Positions 37,558 through 46,992 are shown, counted from the stretch's first letter. The stretch is DNA of 57,499 nt from Bacteroidales bacterium (GCA_016933335.1 JAFGBD010000031.1:1-57499); one strand, 5' to 3'. Numbers and translations: made by a program. Notes: generated from the letters alone by a model not told the origin.

Positions 37558-39282
37558 TTAATTGAATAGTGTGTTTATCAGGGCACCATCCCTGTTATAG
37601 ATATCATGATAATAATATAAATTAAGATCCTCATCTGCTTCGCAGGTCAGATATCTGATCTGGATTTCAATGGGTTCTGACAGGATGATCTCTTTATGGA
37701 TCTTTCTGGAAACAAGCTTGCTGATATCAGGTTTTTTTTCTGAATGAAGGTTGTTTTCCACAAGATATGTGGCAAAGAGGTCAGGATGCTGCAACCTGAT
37801 ACATCCGTGTGAATATGCCCTGATATCGCTATTGAAAAATCTTTTTGAAGGAGTATCATGGATGTAGATCCTGTAAGGATTATTGAATGAGAACTTTAAC
37901 AGACCAAGTGCATTCGAATGCCCTGAATTCTGAACAAAATAGTAATCAAAATTTTCTTTTGTTAACTCTTTCCATCCAATATTCTTAGGGCTGACTTCAT
38001 TAAGTTGCCTGTCTATCACTTTGAAGTTATTGCGAATAAGGTAGGACGAGTCTTTTTTTACCCTGGGCAGAATTTCATTCAGCGTGATTGATTTAGGAAC
38101 ATTCCATTCAGGAACCGTTGTTATTCTTTCAATTTTACTGGTTAATTCAGGAGTGGGAGTATACGGACGACCGACAACCACATTAAAACTCTTTTGAACC
38201 TTGTTTGCTTTGATGACTCTCAACTGGTATGCCGGGATATTTACAAAGACACATTCATTTTTATAATCCACACTTTTCCTGATCCTGTCAAGATTTAAAG
38301 CAATTCTCAGATACCGGTCACGGTTTGACAATGACATGGCTTTGCGTGTATTTTTATTTAGTATACCATTTGGTGTGAGACCGTGATATCTCTGGAATTC
38401 TTTTATAGCATGTATGACAGAGGTATCATTTTCACCTGCTTTGTCTTTCAGATAGCCAAGCCGGGCAAGTACCGACTTTGCAGCAGCATAGCTTTTAAAA
38501 TGATCATATTCAGGATCAGGTATTTCATATCTCTGGTCATCAAGGATAGTGCTGTTCAGAAATTTTTCGAGGGCTTTCTGAAGATTCCTGTAAGAGAGGT
38601 TATCTGGCTGAAGAGCAAGGATTCTTTCTGTCACATCATGATGCCTGATACCTTTATACAGGTGATCTGCCAGTTCTTTATTTAAGTTTGAAGAATACAA
38701 TGAATCTGTTGAAATAATCCCGCTCCTGAGATGAATCATAAAGTTAAGACATGCATCCGTAAGCAGTAACTCCAGGTCCTGGCGCATCATTAACATACTA
38801 TCAGCACGAGGGTTCTTTCGTAAATTCTCATACAGTCTGTTCAGCTCATCGGCATGATAGTGATTTTTATCCAGTCCGTAATATGCTGCATTGTTTAATA
38901 ATTGAATCACTTCCGTGGCAGAAGAGCTTAACCTGTGATTGATGGTCCATACAGGTTTGTACCCGAATTTCTGATACATATCATACACTAAATGAGATGT
39001 TTTAAGAAAAGAATGACAAGTGAATAATTTGCAGGAATTCTGTTCCAGCCTGGATGACAAACCCCGGTACATATCCGGTGCATAATATTCTGTTCGAAGA
39101 TCACTGGTGGCGATTTCCTCACTCACATAACTGGTTGACAGGAATAGCATAACCATAAATGTGAAGGAAATCAGAATATGTTTTCCAAAGGATCTGAAAA
39201 TACGGGATGCAGTTTTTAAGGGTTCAATTTGAGCATAGGTGAAATCGTTGATTCTGTTTTCAGAAGTTTTCATGTTGCCCAA
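37558..39282 (-). CDS. L,D-transpeptidase, YcbB/LdtD type with peptidoglycan-binding domain
   Basis: Envelope enzyme of 574 residues. One N-terminal membrane anchor (HILISFTFMVMLFLSTSYV) is followed by an N-terminal scaffold domain (about 70-260), a peptidoglycan-binding repeat (IKEFQRYHGLTPNGILNKNT, about 290-320) and a YkuD catalytic domain (about 340-530) with SHGCIRLQHP, catalytic Cys494 and His492. E. coli LdtD makes DAP-DAP cross-links; the domain order here matches. The start may be 39282 or Met4 (39273). The DAP-synthesis genes lie 4 kb away. Confidence 0.92.
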   Translation of the reverse strand: MGNMKTSENRINDFTYAQIEPLKTASRIFRSFGKHILISFTFMVMLFLSTSYVSEEIATSDLRTEYYAPDMYRGLSSRLEQNSCKLFTCHSFLKTSHLVYDMYQKFGYKPVWTINHRLSSSATEVIQLLNNAAYYGLDKNHYHADELNRLYENLRKNPRADSMLMMRQDLELLLTDACLNFMIHLRSGIISTDSLYSSNLNKELADHLYKGIRHHDVTERILALQPDNLSYRNLQKALEKFLNSTILDDQRYEIPDPEYDHFKSYAAAKSVLARLGYLKDKAGENDTSVIHAIKEFQRYHGLTPNGILNKNTRKAMSLSNRDRYLRIALNLDRIRKSVDYKNECVFVNIPAYQLRVIKANKVQKSFNVVVGRPYTPTPELTSKIERITTVPEWNVPKSITLNEILPRVKKDSSYLIRNNFKVIDRQLNEVSPKNIGWKELTKENFDYYFVQNSGHSNALGLLKFSFNNPYRIYIHDTPSKRFFNSDIRAYSHGCIRLQHPDLFATYLVENNLHSEKKPDISKLVSRKIHKEIILSEPIEIQIRYLTCEADEDLNLYYYHDIYNRDGALINTLFN

Positions 39283-39521
39283 ATTTTTATATTAACATAT
39301 ACGATTTTTAACAGCCAGGGTCTTTTTTATTCCATTAACGACTTTCATCCTCTGATGAATTCTTAAATGAACCGGATGAAAATCTAATAGTCATAAAACC
39401 AGCAACATAAAATTTAAAATGTAGATTATCAATAACATACAAAGCAGGTCAATCAAACAAAATACCCGTAACCGGCCCGGAACTTCAGTGAAGATTACGG
39501 ATCGTGTCACCTATCCATTGT

Positions 39522-39731
39522 ATGCCGTTAAATATCTTTGGTAAAGTCCCAATTATCCATATTAAAATTTGCGGAGTATTGATTATTTTAATAAATAGCA
39601 TAATATTTTGTCTTTATTCATATTTTTTTCGAAGCATGCCGGATGGTAATATTCTTTTAAGTATCGTATTGCTATTGAATCAATTAATTTATACTGCAGT
39701 TTGTATGACCGGATTCCTTACAATAACCTGA
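39522..39731 (+). CDS. Possible small two-helix membrane protein
   Basis: Not recognised. An open frame of 69 codons (start 39522; an in-frame ATG at 39504 is also possible) encodes two hydrophobic stretches (IIHIKICGVLIILINSIIFC and ILLSIVLLLNQLIYTAVCM) split by a short charged loop. It ends 17 bases before the sensor kinase start on the same strand, which favours co-transcription. It may be a small membrane partner of the kinase, or a chance frame in AT-rich DNA. The 240 bases before it (39283-39521) hold nothing I can identify. Confidence 0.35.
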   Translation: MPLNIFGKVPIIHIKICGVLIILINSIIFCLYSYFFRSMPDGNILLSIVLLLNQLIYTAVCMTGFLTIT

Positions 39732-39748
39732 AAAATAATTAGTTATTA

Positions 39749-41914
39749 ATGTCTGAAAAAATCTATATCGTAATATTGGGAGCAGTAGTGCTGATCTTGA
39801 TCATATCTGCTTTTTATGTGTACAGACGGAGTCAGAAGCTTAAGAATTATTTATTCAGGATTTTAATCACTGCCAGGAACATCAATGGTAAAATCAATAA
39901 AGATGAATTTAAATCGCTGCAGGGAGAAGATATGTGGTCAGTCATCGAAAATCTGGATTCAACCCTGGCAGCGATTAAGAAAAAATCCAGGGAACTTGAA
40001 CAGAGTATCTTCAGGCATAGTAATGAAATTGAAGAACAAAACCGGTTATTAATTTCCAGACAGAAAGAGGCAAAGCGTCAAAATCTTGAAATCAAATCGG
40101 CGTTTGAGGCTCTTGTTGAAACCAGGCTGCGTTATGAAAAGCTTGTTGATAACCTGAAGGAAGAGTATATCTTTTTTTCCCAGTCCACTTCCGGTGAGTT
40201 ATTATTTGTTTCGGTTTCAGTTAAAAATATTCTCGGTTATGAAGTAAATGAATTCCGCAGGGTATTTGATAAAATATATACCGATAATCCGATTAACATA
40301 AAAGCCAGGGAACATAGAAATGCTTCGCTGAAAGGGATCCAGCAGCCAAAATACCTGGTCGAACTCTCTGATAAGTCGGGGATGCCGCATGTTCTGGAGA
40401 TTACAGAATTCCCCGTTTTCAATGAAGACAATGAATTCATATCGGTTGAAGGAATAGCCAGGGATATTACAAGTGGGATCCGGGCAGAAGACCTGATCCA
40501 GGAAAAAGAAGAAAAGTACAAATTGTTATTTAATAAAGCTTCTGATTTCATCTTTTTTTACAGGATGGAAAAGAATTCGGTCCCGGGTAAATTTCTTGAA
40601 GTTAACGATTATACTGTAAACAGACTTGGTTATACCAAAGAAGAATTGTTGAATATGGGTCTTCATGATCTTACCAGCGAAGAATTTTCGGATGGTGAAT
40701 CTGAAATAAATGAGGTTGAAGGGAACAGAAAATATGAACAGATATGGTATACGAAAAGTGGTGATGTCATCCATGTGGAGATTGTCAGTCTTACTTTTAA
40801 GCTTAGGAACAAGAATATCGGTATAGCTATTGCCCGGGACATAACTGAAAGAAAGCTGGTTGAAGAAGAGATCCGGTATTATAATGAAGAACTGGTTAAC
40901 CAGAAAGAAAATCTTGAAGCGCTGGTTGACAACCTGACACAGACACAGGAACAACTTGTTCACTCTGAAAAAATGGCTGCCCTTGGCCAGTTAATTGCCG
41001 GAGTTGCACATGAGATCAATACACCCCTGGGAGCCATAAAAGCCTCAATAGGTAATTTGAATGATTCGCTGGGGAAAGCCATATCTTCCCTGCCGGTCCT
41101 GCTTGAGAAACAGACTTCTGATGCCATGCGATTTCTCGTAAAAATCCTGGGGTATCAATTTGATCAAACAGATGATTTGACCACACGCGAAAAAAGGTTA
41201 ATCCGCAAAGAGCTGACTAAAAACCTTGATGATACCGGTATTAAAGAGGCTGACACAATAGCAGACCTTCTTGTCTATCTGAATCTCCATGACAAGGCTG
41301 AAGAATTGCACTCTTTGTTAAAAATGCCTGAAGCGGCTGAAATACTGAGAGCAGCCCGTAATTTTATGTCCATCATCAGAAATTCAAATACCATAACCCT
41401 TGCGGCAGATAAGGCAGCAAAGGTAGTATTTGCGTTAAAGAAATATGCACATCATGATATTATTGAAGATAAAATTCCAACTGATATCATCGACGGCCTG
41501 GAAACAGTTTTAACACTTTATCATAATCTGTTAAAGCAGGGTGTTAAGGTTATCAGAAAATATGATGAACTGCCTGTAATCGGAGGTTATCCGGATGATC
41601 TGAACCAGGTATGGACGAACCTTATACACAATTCAATACAGGCAATGGATATGAAAGGGACCCTTATCATAACAGCCAGGAATGAGGGCGAATATGTTTC
41701 GGTGAGCATAGCTGATACCGGATGTGGAATAGAGCCTGATATCAGGGACAAAATATATGAACCGTTTTTTACAACCAAAAAACAGGGAGAAGGAAGCGGA
41801 CTGGGACTCGATATTGTAAAACGGATTGTAGAAAAACACAATGGGACCGTTACCTTTACAAGTGAGTTGGGCAATGGTACTGAATTTATTATAAAACTAC
41901 CTGTTAAAGACTGA
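39749..41914 (+). CDS. PAS sensor histidine kinase with an insert in the dimerisation domain
   Basis: Membrane-bound sensor kinase of 721 residues. One membrane helix (residues 5-25), a coiled coil (about 70-130), a first PAS domain (about 133-250), a second PAS domain (about 255-375), a coiled coil, then HisKA with phospho-acceptor His421 (GVAHEINTPLGAIKAS) and an ATPase domain with the N box LIHNSIQAM, G1 DTGCGIEPD and G2 GEGSGLGL. Between the H-box helix and the second dimerisation helix (KAAKVVFALKKYAHHD, about 554) lies a helical insert of about 110 residues. Response regulators follow after 3 bases and by overlap, so the three genes form a phosphorelay unit. Confidence 0.93.
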   Translation: MSEKIYIVILGAVVLILIISAFYVYRRSQKLKNYLFRILITARNINGKINKDEFKSLQGEDMWSVIENLDSTLAAIKKKSRELEQSIFRHSNEIEEQNRLLISRQKEAKRQNLEIKSAFEALVETRLRYEKLVDNLKEEYIFFSQSTSGELLFVSVSVKNILGYEVNEFRRVFDKIYTDNPINIKAREHRNASLKGIQQPKYLVELSDKSGMPHVLEITEFPVFNEDNEFISVEGIARDITSGIRAEDLIQEKEEKYKLLFNKASDFIFFYRMEKNSVPGKFLEVNDYTVNRLGYTKEELLNMGLHDLTSEEFSDGESEINEVEGNRKYEQIWYTKSGDVIHVEIVSLTFKLRNKNIGIAIARDITERKLVEEEIRYYNEELVNQKENLEALVDNLTQTQEQLVHSEKMAALGQLIAGVAHEINTPLGAIKASIGNLNDSLGKAISSLPVLLEKQTSDAMRFLVKILGYQFDQTDDLTTREKRLIRKELTKNLDDTGIKEADTIADLLVYLNLHDKAEELHSLLKMPEAAEILRAARNFMSIIRNSNTITLAADKAAKVVFALKKYAHHDIIEDKIPTDIIDGLETVLTLYHNLLKQGVKVIRKYDELPVIGGYPDDLNQVWTNLIHNSIQAMDMKGTLIITARNEGEYVSVSIADTGCGIEPDIRDKIYEPFFTTKKQGEGSGLGLDIVKRIVEKHNGTVTFTSELGNGTEFIIKLPVKD

Positions 41915-41917
41915 TAT

Positions 41918-42316
41918 ATGACGAAGAATGTAATCTTATGTGTTGATGATGAGACAATCATACTGGATAGTCTTCGTGAACAGCTTGAAAGGCATTTTGG
42001 AGATGGTTATTTATATGAAACTGCGGAAAATGCAAAGGAGGGATTTGAAATAATTGAAGATTTAACATCTGAAGGTATAAAAATTCTTATTATTGTATCA
42101 GATTGGCTGATGCCCGGTATTAAAGGAGATGAGTTTCTGATCAGGGTTCACAAGAAGTTTCCGTCAATAGTAAAGGTGTTATTAACCGGGCATGCCAATG
42201 AAGATGCCATTAAAAGGGCAGAAGAGGAAGCTGCATTGTTTGCTATTGTACATAAACCCTGGTCCGATACTGAACTATTTGATATTATTAATGCAGGTTT
42301 AAATAAAAATGAATAG
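41918..42316 (+). CDS. Single-domain response regulator
   Basis: Receiver-only protein of 132 residues. Acidic pocket Asp10-Asp11, phospho-acceptor Asp62 (VSDWLMPGIKG), the Thr/Ser position in VLLTGHAN and the conserved Lys in HKPW are all present. The sequence resembles receivers linked to HD-GYP proteins, but no output domain follows. It starts three bases after the PAS kinase stop and overlaps the next gene by eight bases, so it probably relays phosphate between the kinases on either side. Confidence 0.95.
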   Translation: MTKNVILCVDDETIILDSLREQLERHFGDGYLYETAENAKEGFEIIEDLTSEGIKILIIVSDWLMPGIKGDEFLIRVHKKFPSIVKVLLTGHANEDAIKRAEEEAALFAIVHKPWSDTELFDIINAGLNKNE

Positions 42317-43490
42317 ACAGGCTATTATTTGTATTGATGATGAGAAAATTGTTCTCGATGCCTTAACAGAACAGCTTCAAAATGAATTTGGGGAACAATA
42401 CACCATCGAAGTTGCTGAAAACGGAGATGAAGCGATTGAGATTTTTGAAGAGTACAACCAAAAATCAATCGATGTACCGGTAGTGATTGCGGATTTTATC
42501 ATGCCGGGAATGAAGGGAGATGTACTGCTGGAAAAGATCTTTAAGAGAAGACCTGATACGAAAAGCATCCTGCTGACCGGACAGGCAAGCCTTCAGGGTG
42601 TGAGCAATGCTGTTAACAAAGCAAATCTTTACAGATTTATATCAAAACCATGGGACAAGAATGATCTTATATTAACCATCAGGGAGGCATTAAGAAGTTT
42701 TGAACAGGAGAAAACCATATTGAAACAAAATATAGAGCTTAAGGAACTTAACACAGGTCTTGAGGCTAAAGTTGAACAAAGGACAGAAGAACTGAAAGAG
42801 CTGAATGCTACCAAAGATAAATTTTTTTCAATCATAGCTCATGACCTGAAAAATCCTTTTAATACTTTGATGGGATTATCTGAATTAGTGTTGATTAATT
42901 ATGATGAATATGATAAGCCGCAGATCGAAGAATTTATCAATCTTATTCATTCCACCTCAAAAAAAACCTATTCGCTTCTCGAGAATTTACTGGATTGGTC
43001 GCGCTCTCAAACAGGCCGGATCGATCTGAAGCCTGAAAGTATTGATTTGTTTGGAATGGTTGAAGAAAATCTCGGCCTGCTGAAAGGCACTGCTGATAAC
43101 AAGGATATTAAAATGATCAATGAAGTCGGGGAAGGCACGACTGCTTTTGCTGATTTGAATATGATCAATACGGTTATCAGGAATCTTCTTACCAATGCAT
43201 TGAAATATACTGCAAAGGGAGGGGAGGTTAAGATTTCCTCAGTGGTACAGAATGACCTCGTAAAACTGATGGTTTCGGATAATGGTGTCGGTATTCAGAA
43301 AAAAGACCTCGATAAACTATTCAGGATTGATTCCGATTACACTACTCCCGGCACGGAAAATGAAACAGGCACCGGGCTGGGTTTGATATTATGCAGGGAG
43401 TTTGTTCAAAAGAACAAGGGAAAAATAGAAGTTAAAAGTACATTTGGCCTTGGCAGTGAATTTTCATTTACACTTCCGGTCAAACCCTGA
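42309..43490 (+). CDS. Receiver-histidine kinase hybrid (REC-HisKA-HATPase)
   Basis: Soluble signalling protein of 393 residues with no membrane segment. An N-terminal receiver has Asp10-Asp11 and acceptor Asp62 (IADFIMPGMKG); a coiled-coil linker (about 125-170) leads to HisKA with His178 (SIIAHDLKNPFNTLMG) and HATPase (LLTNALKYTAKGGEV, SDNGVGIQKKDLD, GTGLGLILC). The receiver-first layout suggests that phosphorylation of the receiver tunes the kinase. The downstream target is not in the window. Confidence 0.94.
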   Translation: MNRQAIICIDDEKIVLDALTEQLQNEFGEQYTIEVAENGDEAIEIFEEYNQKSIDVPVVIADFIMPGMKGDVLLEKIFKRRPDTKSILLTGQASLQGVSNAVNKANLYRFISKPWDKNDLILTIREALRSFEQEKTILKQNIELKELNTGLEAKVEQRTEELKELNATKDKFFSIIAHDLKNPFNTLMGLSELVLINYDEYDKPQIEEFINLIHSTSKKTYSLLENLLDWSRSQTGRIDLKPESIDLFGMVEENLGLLKGTADNKDIKMINEVGEGTTAFADLNMINTVIRNLLTNALKYTAKGGEVKISSVVQNDLVKLMVSDNGVGIQKKDLDKLFRIDSDYTTPGTENETGTGLGLILCREFVQKNKGKIEVKSTFGLGSEFSFTLPVKP

Positions 43491-43539
43491 TTAAAACACG
43501 TCAATGATCCTGCAGATAAGCTTTTTGAGGGATTAAAGA

Positions 43540-44421
43540 TCAATCTTCAATAAGAGGGGTGTCAATCATCCCGATTAATTCAGGAGAGAGAATACCCTTT
43601 GCTGTTTCTGACACCTCACCTGTCATTCTTATATTCCATTCTTTATCGATTTCAATTCTCAGGGTTCCGCCTTTCATATTGATTTTGAGGTTTTGGTCAG
43701 CCAGGTTTCGCTTAACCAGTATACATGCGACGGCACATGATGAGCTGCCGGATGCCAGAGTGTATCCGGCTCCACGCTCCCAGATCAGTATTTGTGCTTC
43801 GTTTCTGCTGACAATCTTTGCAAATTGAACATTTATCCTGTTTGGAAACAGTGGGTGGGTTTCAAGCAAAGGCCCGTATTTCTTAATCTCGTTCACATCA
43901 AGCCTGTTCCTGATAACAACACAGTGCGGATTTCCTACTGAAACACAGTTAACCTCAAATTCCCTGTCTCCTGCAGTGATTTTTTCCCCGATGAATTCCA
44001 GATTATCTGAATTAACAGGTATATCACGGCTTCTGAAGATGGCTTTGCCCATATCGACCGAGATCATGGTGGCTCTCCCGTTTTTTTCTTCAATGATGGT
44101 TGCCTTCACAATACCTCCCGGTGTCTCAACAAAGAACTCTCTTTTTTTAACATATTTATAGTCATAAAGGAATTTGCAGAATATTCGCAATCCGTTCCCG
44201 CTTTTTTCTGCTTCAGATCCGTCAGGATTAAAGATTTTTAATCCGAAATCAGCATTGCCGGAACCTGCCTTCAGCAGGATACCGTCCGATCCGATACCAA
44301 AATGCACATTACAGAGCCGGCGTATTGCATTCGTGGTCAGCTTGAAATCAATTTTCTGACTGTCAAGAATAATGTATTCATTACCTAAACCATGTGATTT
44401 AATGAAGAAATTATTTTCCAT
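43540..44421 (-). CDS. dapF: Diaminopimelate epimerase-like protein with Ser in place of both catalytic Cys
   Basis: Member of the DapF fold, which in its usual form turns LL- into meso-diaminopimelate by a two-cysteine mechanism. From the ATG at 44421 it is 293 residues (upstream in-frame starts overlap lysA). Fold motifs are intact: GLGNEYIILD, FGIGSDGILL, FNPDGSEAE, VGNPHCVV, WERGAGYTLA. The catalytic positions, however, read KSGNG (Ser74) and ASGSSSCA (Ser224), where normal DapF has CGNG and ACGTGACA. lysA starts the operon one base upstream. Either it is a serine-based subfamily or it has changed chemistry. The gene symbol marks the family, not a proven activity. Confidence 0.8.
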   Translation of the reverse strand: MENNFFIKSHGLGNEYIILDSQKIDFKLTTNAIRRLCNVHFGIGSDGILLKAGSGNADFGLKIFNPDGSEAEKSGNGLRIFCKFLYDYKYVKKREFFVETPGGIVKATIIEEKNGRATMISVDMGKAIFRSRDIPVNSDNLEFIGEKITAGDREFEVNCVSVGNPHCVVIRNRLDVNEIKKYGPLLETHPLFPNRINVQFAKIVSRNEAQILIWERGAGYTLASGSSSCAVACILVKRNLADQNLKINMKGGTLRIEIDKEWNIRMTGEVSETAKGILSPELIGMIDTPLIED

Positions 44422-44422
44422 A

Positions 44423-45700
44423 TCAGCACCCGGATAAAAATAATGTGTCAAATGTTTTTAACAAATCTTCAAGTGTTTCCCTGCGTCTGATCAACCAGTC
44501 ATGTCCATCCTGGTCTATCAGCACTTCAGCCGGGCGCAGGCGGTTATTATAATTTGAACTCATTGCATAGCCGTAAGCACCGCTATCGAGAACACCCAGA
44601 ATATCTTCTTCAAATATCTCGGGTAAAATCCTGTCTTTTGCGATGATATCCCCTGTTTCGCAAATGTTGCCCACAATGCGTACCTGCTCGTTCTTAACTG
44701 AAGGTTTGTCTGACTTCCGGTAGATTTCAATGTCATGATATGAATCATACATAACAGGTCTTACCAGCACATTGAAACCCAGATCGGTACCGATATATTT
44801 AATATCGTAATTCATCTTAACTGCATGAACAGTCCCAAGCAATATGGCACTTTCAGCTACAACGTATCTCCCGGGTTCAATCTTAAAAATAATCTCTTTA
44901 CCGTAGTCTTTAATCCAGCTTGATATAATCTTTGACAGTTTGCTGCCCATTGATCTCAGGTCAAGTCTTTCTTCATTTTCATACTTGTGGTAAGGGATAC
45001 CGAACCCGCCTCCCAGATCAATAAATTCAAGATCATTAAATTCTTTCGCTACCGTAAGTATCGAATCAACACTCTCTATAAAGGAATCCCCGTCCATGAA
45101 CAGTGAACCGATATGCTGATTGATCCCTGTAATTTTCAGGTTATATTTTTTCAGTATTTTTTTCACTTCATCCAGAAACCTGATCTCGATCCCGAATTTT
45201 GTTTTTTTCCCGCCTGTTACAACCTTCTTATGATGCCCTGCTCCAATGCCGGGATTTATTCTGATGGCAACTTCACCTCCCGGATTGAGCCTGCCGTAAC
45301 GCTCCAGCTGGGATATGGAATCCACACTTATTTTAACGCCTGCACGAATGGCATAATTAAACTCTTCATCATTGACGTTGTTGCTGATGTAAAAGATCTG
45401 TTCAGGTTTAAATCCTGCTTTCAGGTTAGAATAAATCTCACCGGGAGACATAGCATCAGTCAAAAAGCCTTCGTCCCTGACAATTTTTAAGACTTCAAGG
45501 TTACTGTTTGCTTTTGGGGAGTAATTGACAAAAAAATATTTGTAATCCACCATCTTTTTCAATTCACGGCATCTTTCCCTCAGAATGGTTTCGTTGTGCA
45601 CATATAATGGAGAACCATATTTTTCAATAAGGCTTACGGGATTGGTTTTTCCAAAAAAATTCAGGGCTGTACTTACCTTTGCATAAATATAATTCATCAT
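44423..45700 (-). CDS. lysA: Diaminopimelate decarboxylase
   Basis: PLP-dependent, alanine-racemase-fold enzyme that converts meso-diaminopimelate to lysine. It is 425 residues. Visible are the PLP Lys63 (VNYSPKANSN), INQHIGSLFMDGDSF, the phosphate loop GGGFGIPYHKYE, substrate/PLP residues KIEPGRYVVAES, and the catalytic cysteine motif NICETGDIIAKD, then DSGAYGYAMSSNYN. It is the first gene of the lysA-dapF operon and is divergent from dapL, across 50 bases. Confidence 0.94.
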   Translation of the reverse strand: MMNYIYAKVSTALNFFGKTNPVSLIEKYGSPLYVHNETILRERCRELKKMVDYKYFFVNYSPKANSNLEVLKIVRDEGFLTDAMSPGEIYSNLKAGFKPEQIFYISNNVNDEEFNYAIRAGVKISVDSISQLERYGRLNPGGEVAIRINPGIGAGHHKKVVTGGKKTKFGIEIRFLDEVKKILKKYNLKITGINQHIGSLFMDGDSFIESVDSILTVAKEFNDLEFIDLGGGFGIPYHKYENEERLDLRSMGSKLSKIISSWIKDYGKEIIFKIEPGRYVVAESAILLGTVHAVKMNYDIKYIGTDLGFNVLVRPVMYDSYHDIEIYRKSDKPSVKNEQVRIVGNICETGDIIAKDRILPEIFEEDILGVLDSGAYGYAMSSNYNNRLRPAEVLIDQDGHDWLIRRRETLEDLLKTFDTLFLSGC

Positions 45701-45723
45701 TCCGCTAATTAAATATTGTTAAG

Positions 45724-45731
45724 TATATTTG
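45724..45731 (+). promoter_or_regulatory. Probable -7 promoter box for dapL
   Basis: TATATTTG fits TAnnTTTG and lies 19 bases before the dapL ATG at 45751, inside the 50-base lysA/dapL divergent region. No -33 TTTG is seen at the correct distance. Confidence 0.5.
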
Positions 45732-45750
45732 CGCCATAACATTGAAAAAC

Positions 45751-46983
45751 ATGGCGAAGATAAATGAAAATTATTTAAAATTACAAGCAGGCTATCTATT
45801 TCCTGAAATAGGCCGGAGGGTCAGAGAATTTCAGAAGGAAAATCCTGGTGCTTCCATCATCAGCATGGGAATTGGTGATGTAACCATGCCTCTGGTCCCG
45901 GAAGTAATCAAAGCGTTTCATGAAGGTGTCGATGAAATGTCCAGAAAGGATACCTTTAAGGGTTACGGACCTGATCAGGGATACATGTTTTTACGCGAAG
46001 CCATCGCGGATAACGATTATAAAAGCCGGGGTGCAAACATTGAGGCAGATGAGATTTTTATATCGGACGGTTCCAAATGTGATACCGGCAACATTCAGGA
46101 AATTTTCAGCCAGGACAGTATAATTGCCATCACAGATCCGGTATATCCTGTTTATGCAGATACAACTGTTATGTCCGGGAAAACAGGCAGTATCTCTTCC
46201 AACGGATATTACGAAGGTATCATTTATCTGCCCTGCAATGAGCACAATCATTTTATTCCGGAAATTCCGGACGAGCGTCCCGACCTGATCTTTCTCTGCT
46301 ATCCGAACAATCCGACAGGAGCCACAATCACTGCAGAGGAACTGAAAAAGTGGGTTGAATATGCATTGCAGAATCAATGTATTATTTTGTATGATGCGGC
46401 ATATGAAGCTTTTATCACAGAGGATCACATACCTCATACAATATATGAGATAAAAGGGGCTGAAAAAGTTGCCATCGAGTTCAGGAGTTTTTCCAAGAAA
46501 GCAGGTTTTACAGGTACAAGGTGTGCATTCACGGTTGTACCTAAAGAATTAATGGCTTACACATCCCAGGGAGAACAGAAATCAGTGCATGGACTATGGT
46601 ACAGAAGATTTACGACCAAGTTCAACGGAGTATCCTATCCTGTGCAAAAAGCAGCTGCGGCTGTTTATACAGAGCAGGGAGTGAAAGAGGTTCAGCGTGT
46701 CATCGATTATTACATGGGAAACGCCCAAATTATACGTGAAAGCCTTTCTGAACAGGGATTCAGGGTTTTCGGAGGTGTCAATGCCCCGTATGTCTGGGCA
46801 GGTACACGTAACCATATCAAATCATGGGATTTGTTTGACGGATTGCTCAGGGAAGCACACGTTGCAGGTACTCCGGGTTCAGGATTCGGACCTTCAGGAG
46901 AGGGATTTTTCAGATTTTCCGCTTTTGCTTCGCGTGAAAATGTAATTGAGGCCATGAAAAGGATTCAAAGGATATCAGTTTAA
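45751..46983 (+). CDS. dapL: LL-diaminopimelate aminotransferase
   Basis: Converts tetrahydrodipicolinate directly to LL-diaminopimelate, bypassing the succinylase/acetylase steps. PLP fold-type I enzyme of 410 residues. The start at ATG 45751 ([20 protein letters not shown]) fits the family; an upstream TTG adds three residues. Motifs: [44 protein letters not shown], and the PLP Lys249 in [12 protein letters not shown]. Head-to-head with lysA-dapF, it completes a DapL-type lysine and meso-DAP route. Confidence 0.95.
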   Translation: MAKINENYLKLQAGYLFPEIGRRVREFQKENPGASIISMGIGDVTMPLVPEVIKAFHEGVDEMSRKDTFKGYGPDQGYMFLREAIADNDYKSRGANIEADEIFISDGSKCDTGNIQEIFSQDSIIAITDPVYPVYADTTVMSGKTGSISSNGYYEGIIYLPCNEHNHFIPEIPDERPDLIFLCYPNNPTGATITAEELKKWVEYALQNQCIILYDAAYEAFITEDHIPHTIYEIKGAEKVAIEFRSFSKKAGFTGTRCAFTVVPKELMAYTSQGEQKSVHGLWYRRFTTKFNGVSYPVQKAAAAVYTEQGVKEVQRVIDYYMGNAQIIRESLSEQGFRVFGGVNAPYVWAGTRNHIKSWDLFDGLLREAHVAGTPGSGFGPSGEGFFRFSAFASRENVIEAMKRIQRISV

Positions 46984-46992
46984 ACGGCTAAA

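Noticed and set aside
43540..44421. Sequencing error as the cause of the missing DapF cysteines
   Set aside because: Both sites change in the same direction (Cys to Ser), in separate parts of the gene, with the frame and all other motifs intact. A double error is unlikely, although raw reads would be needed to exclude it.
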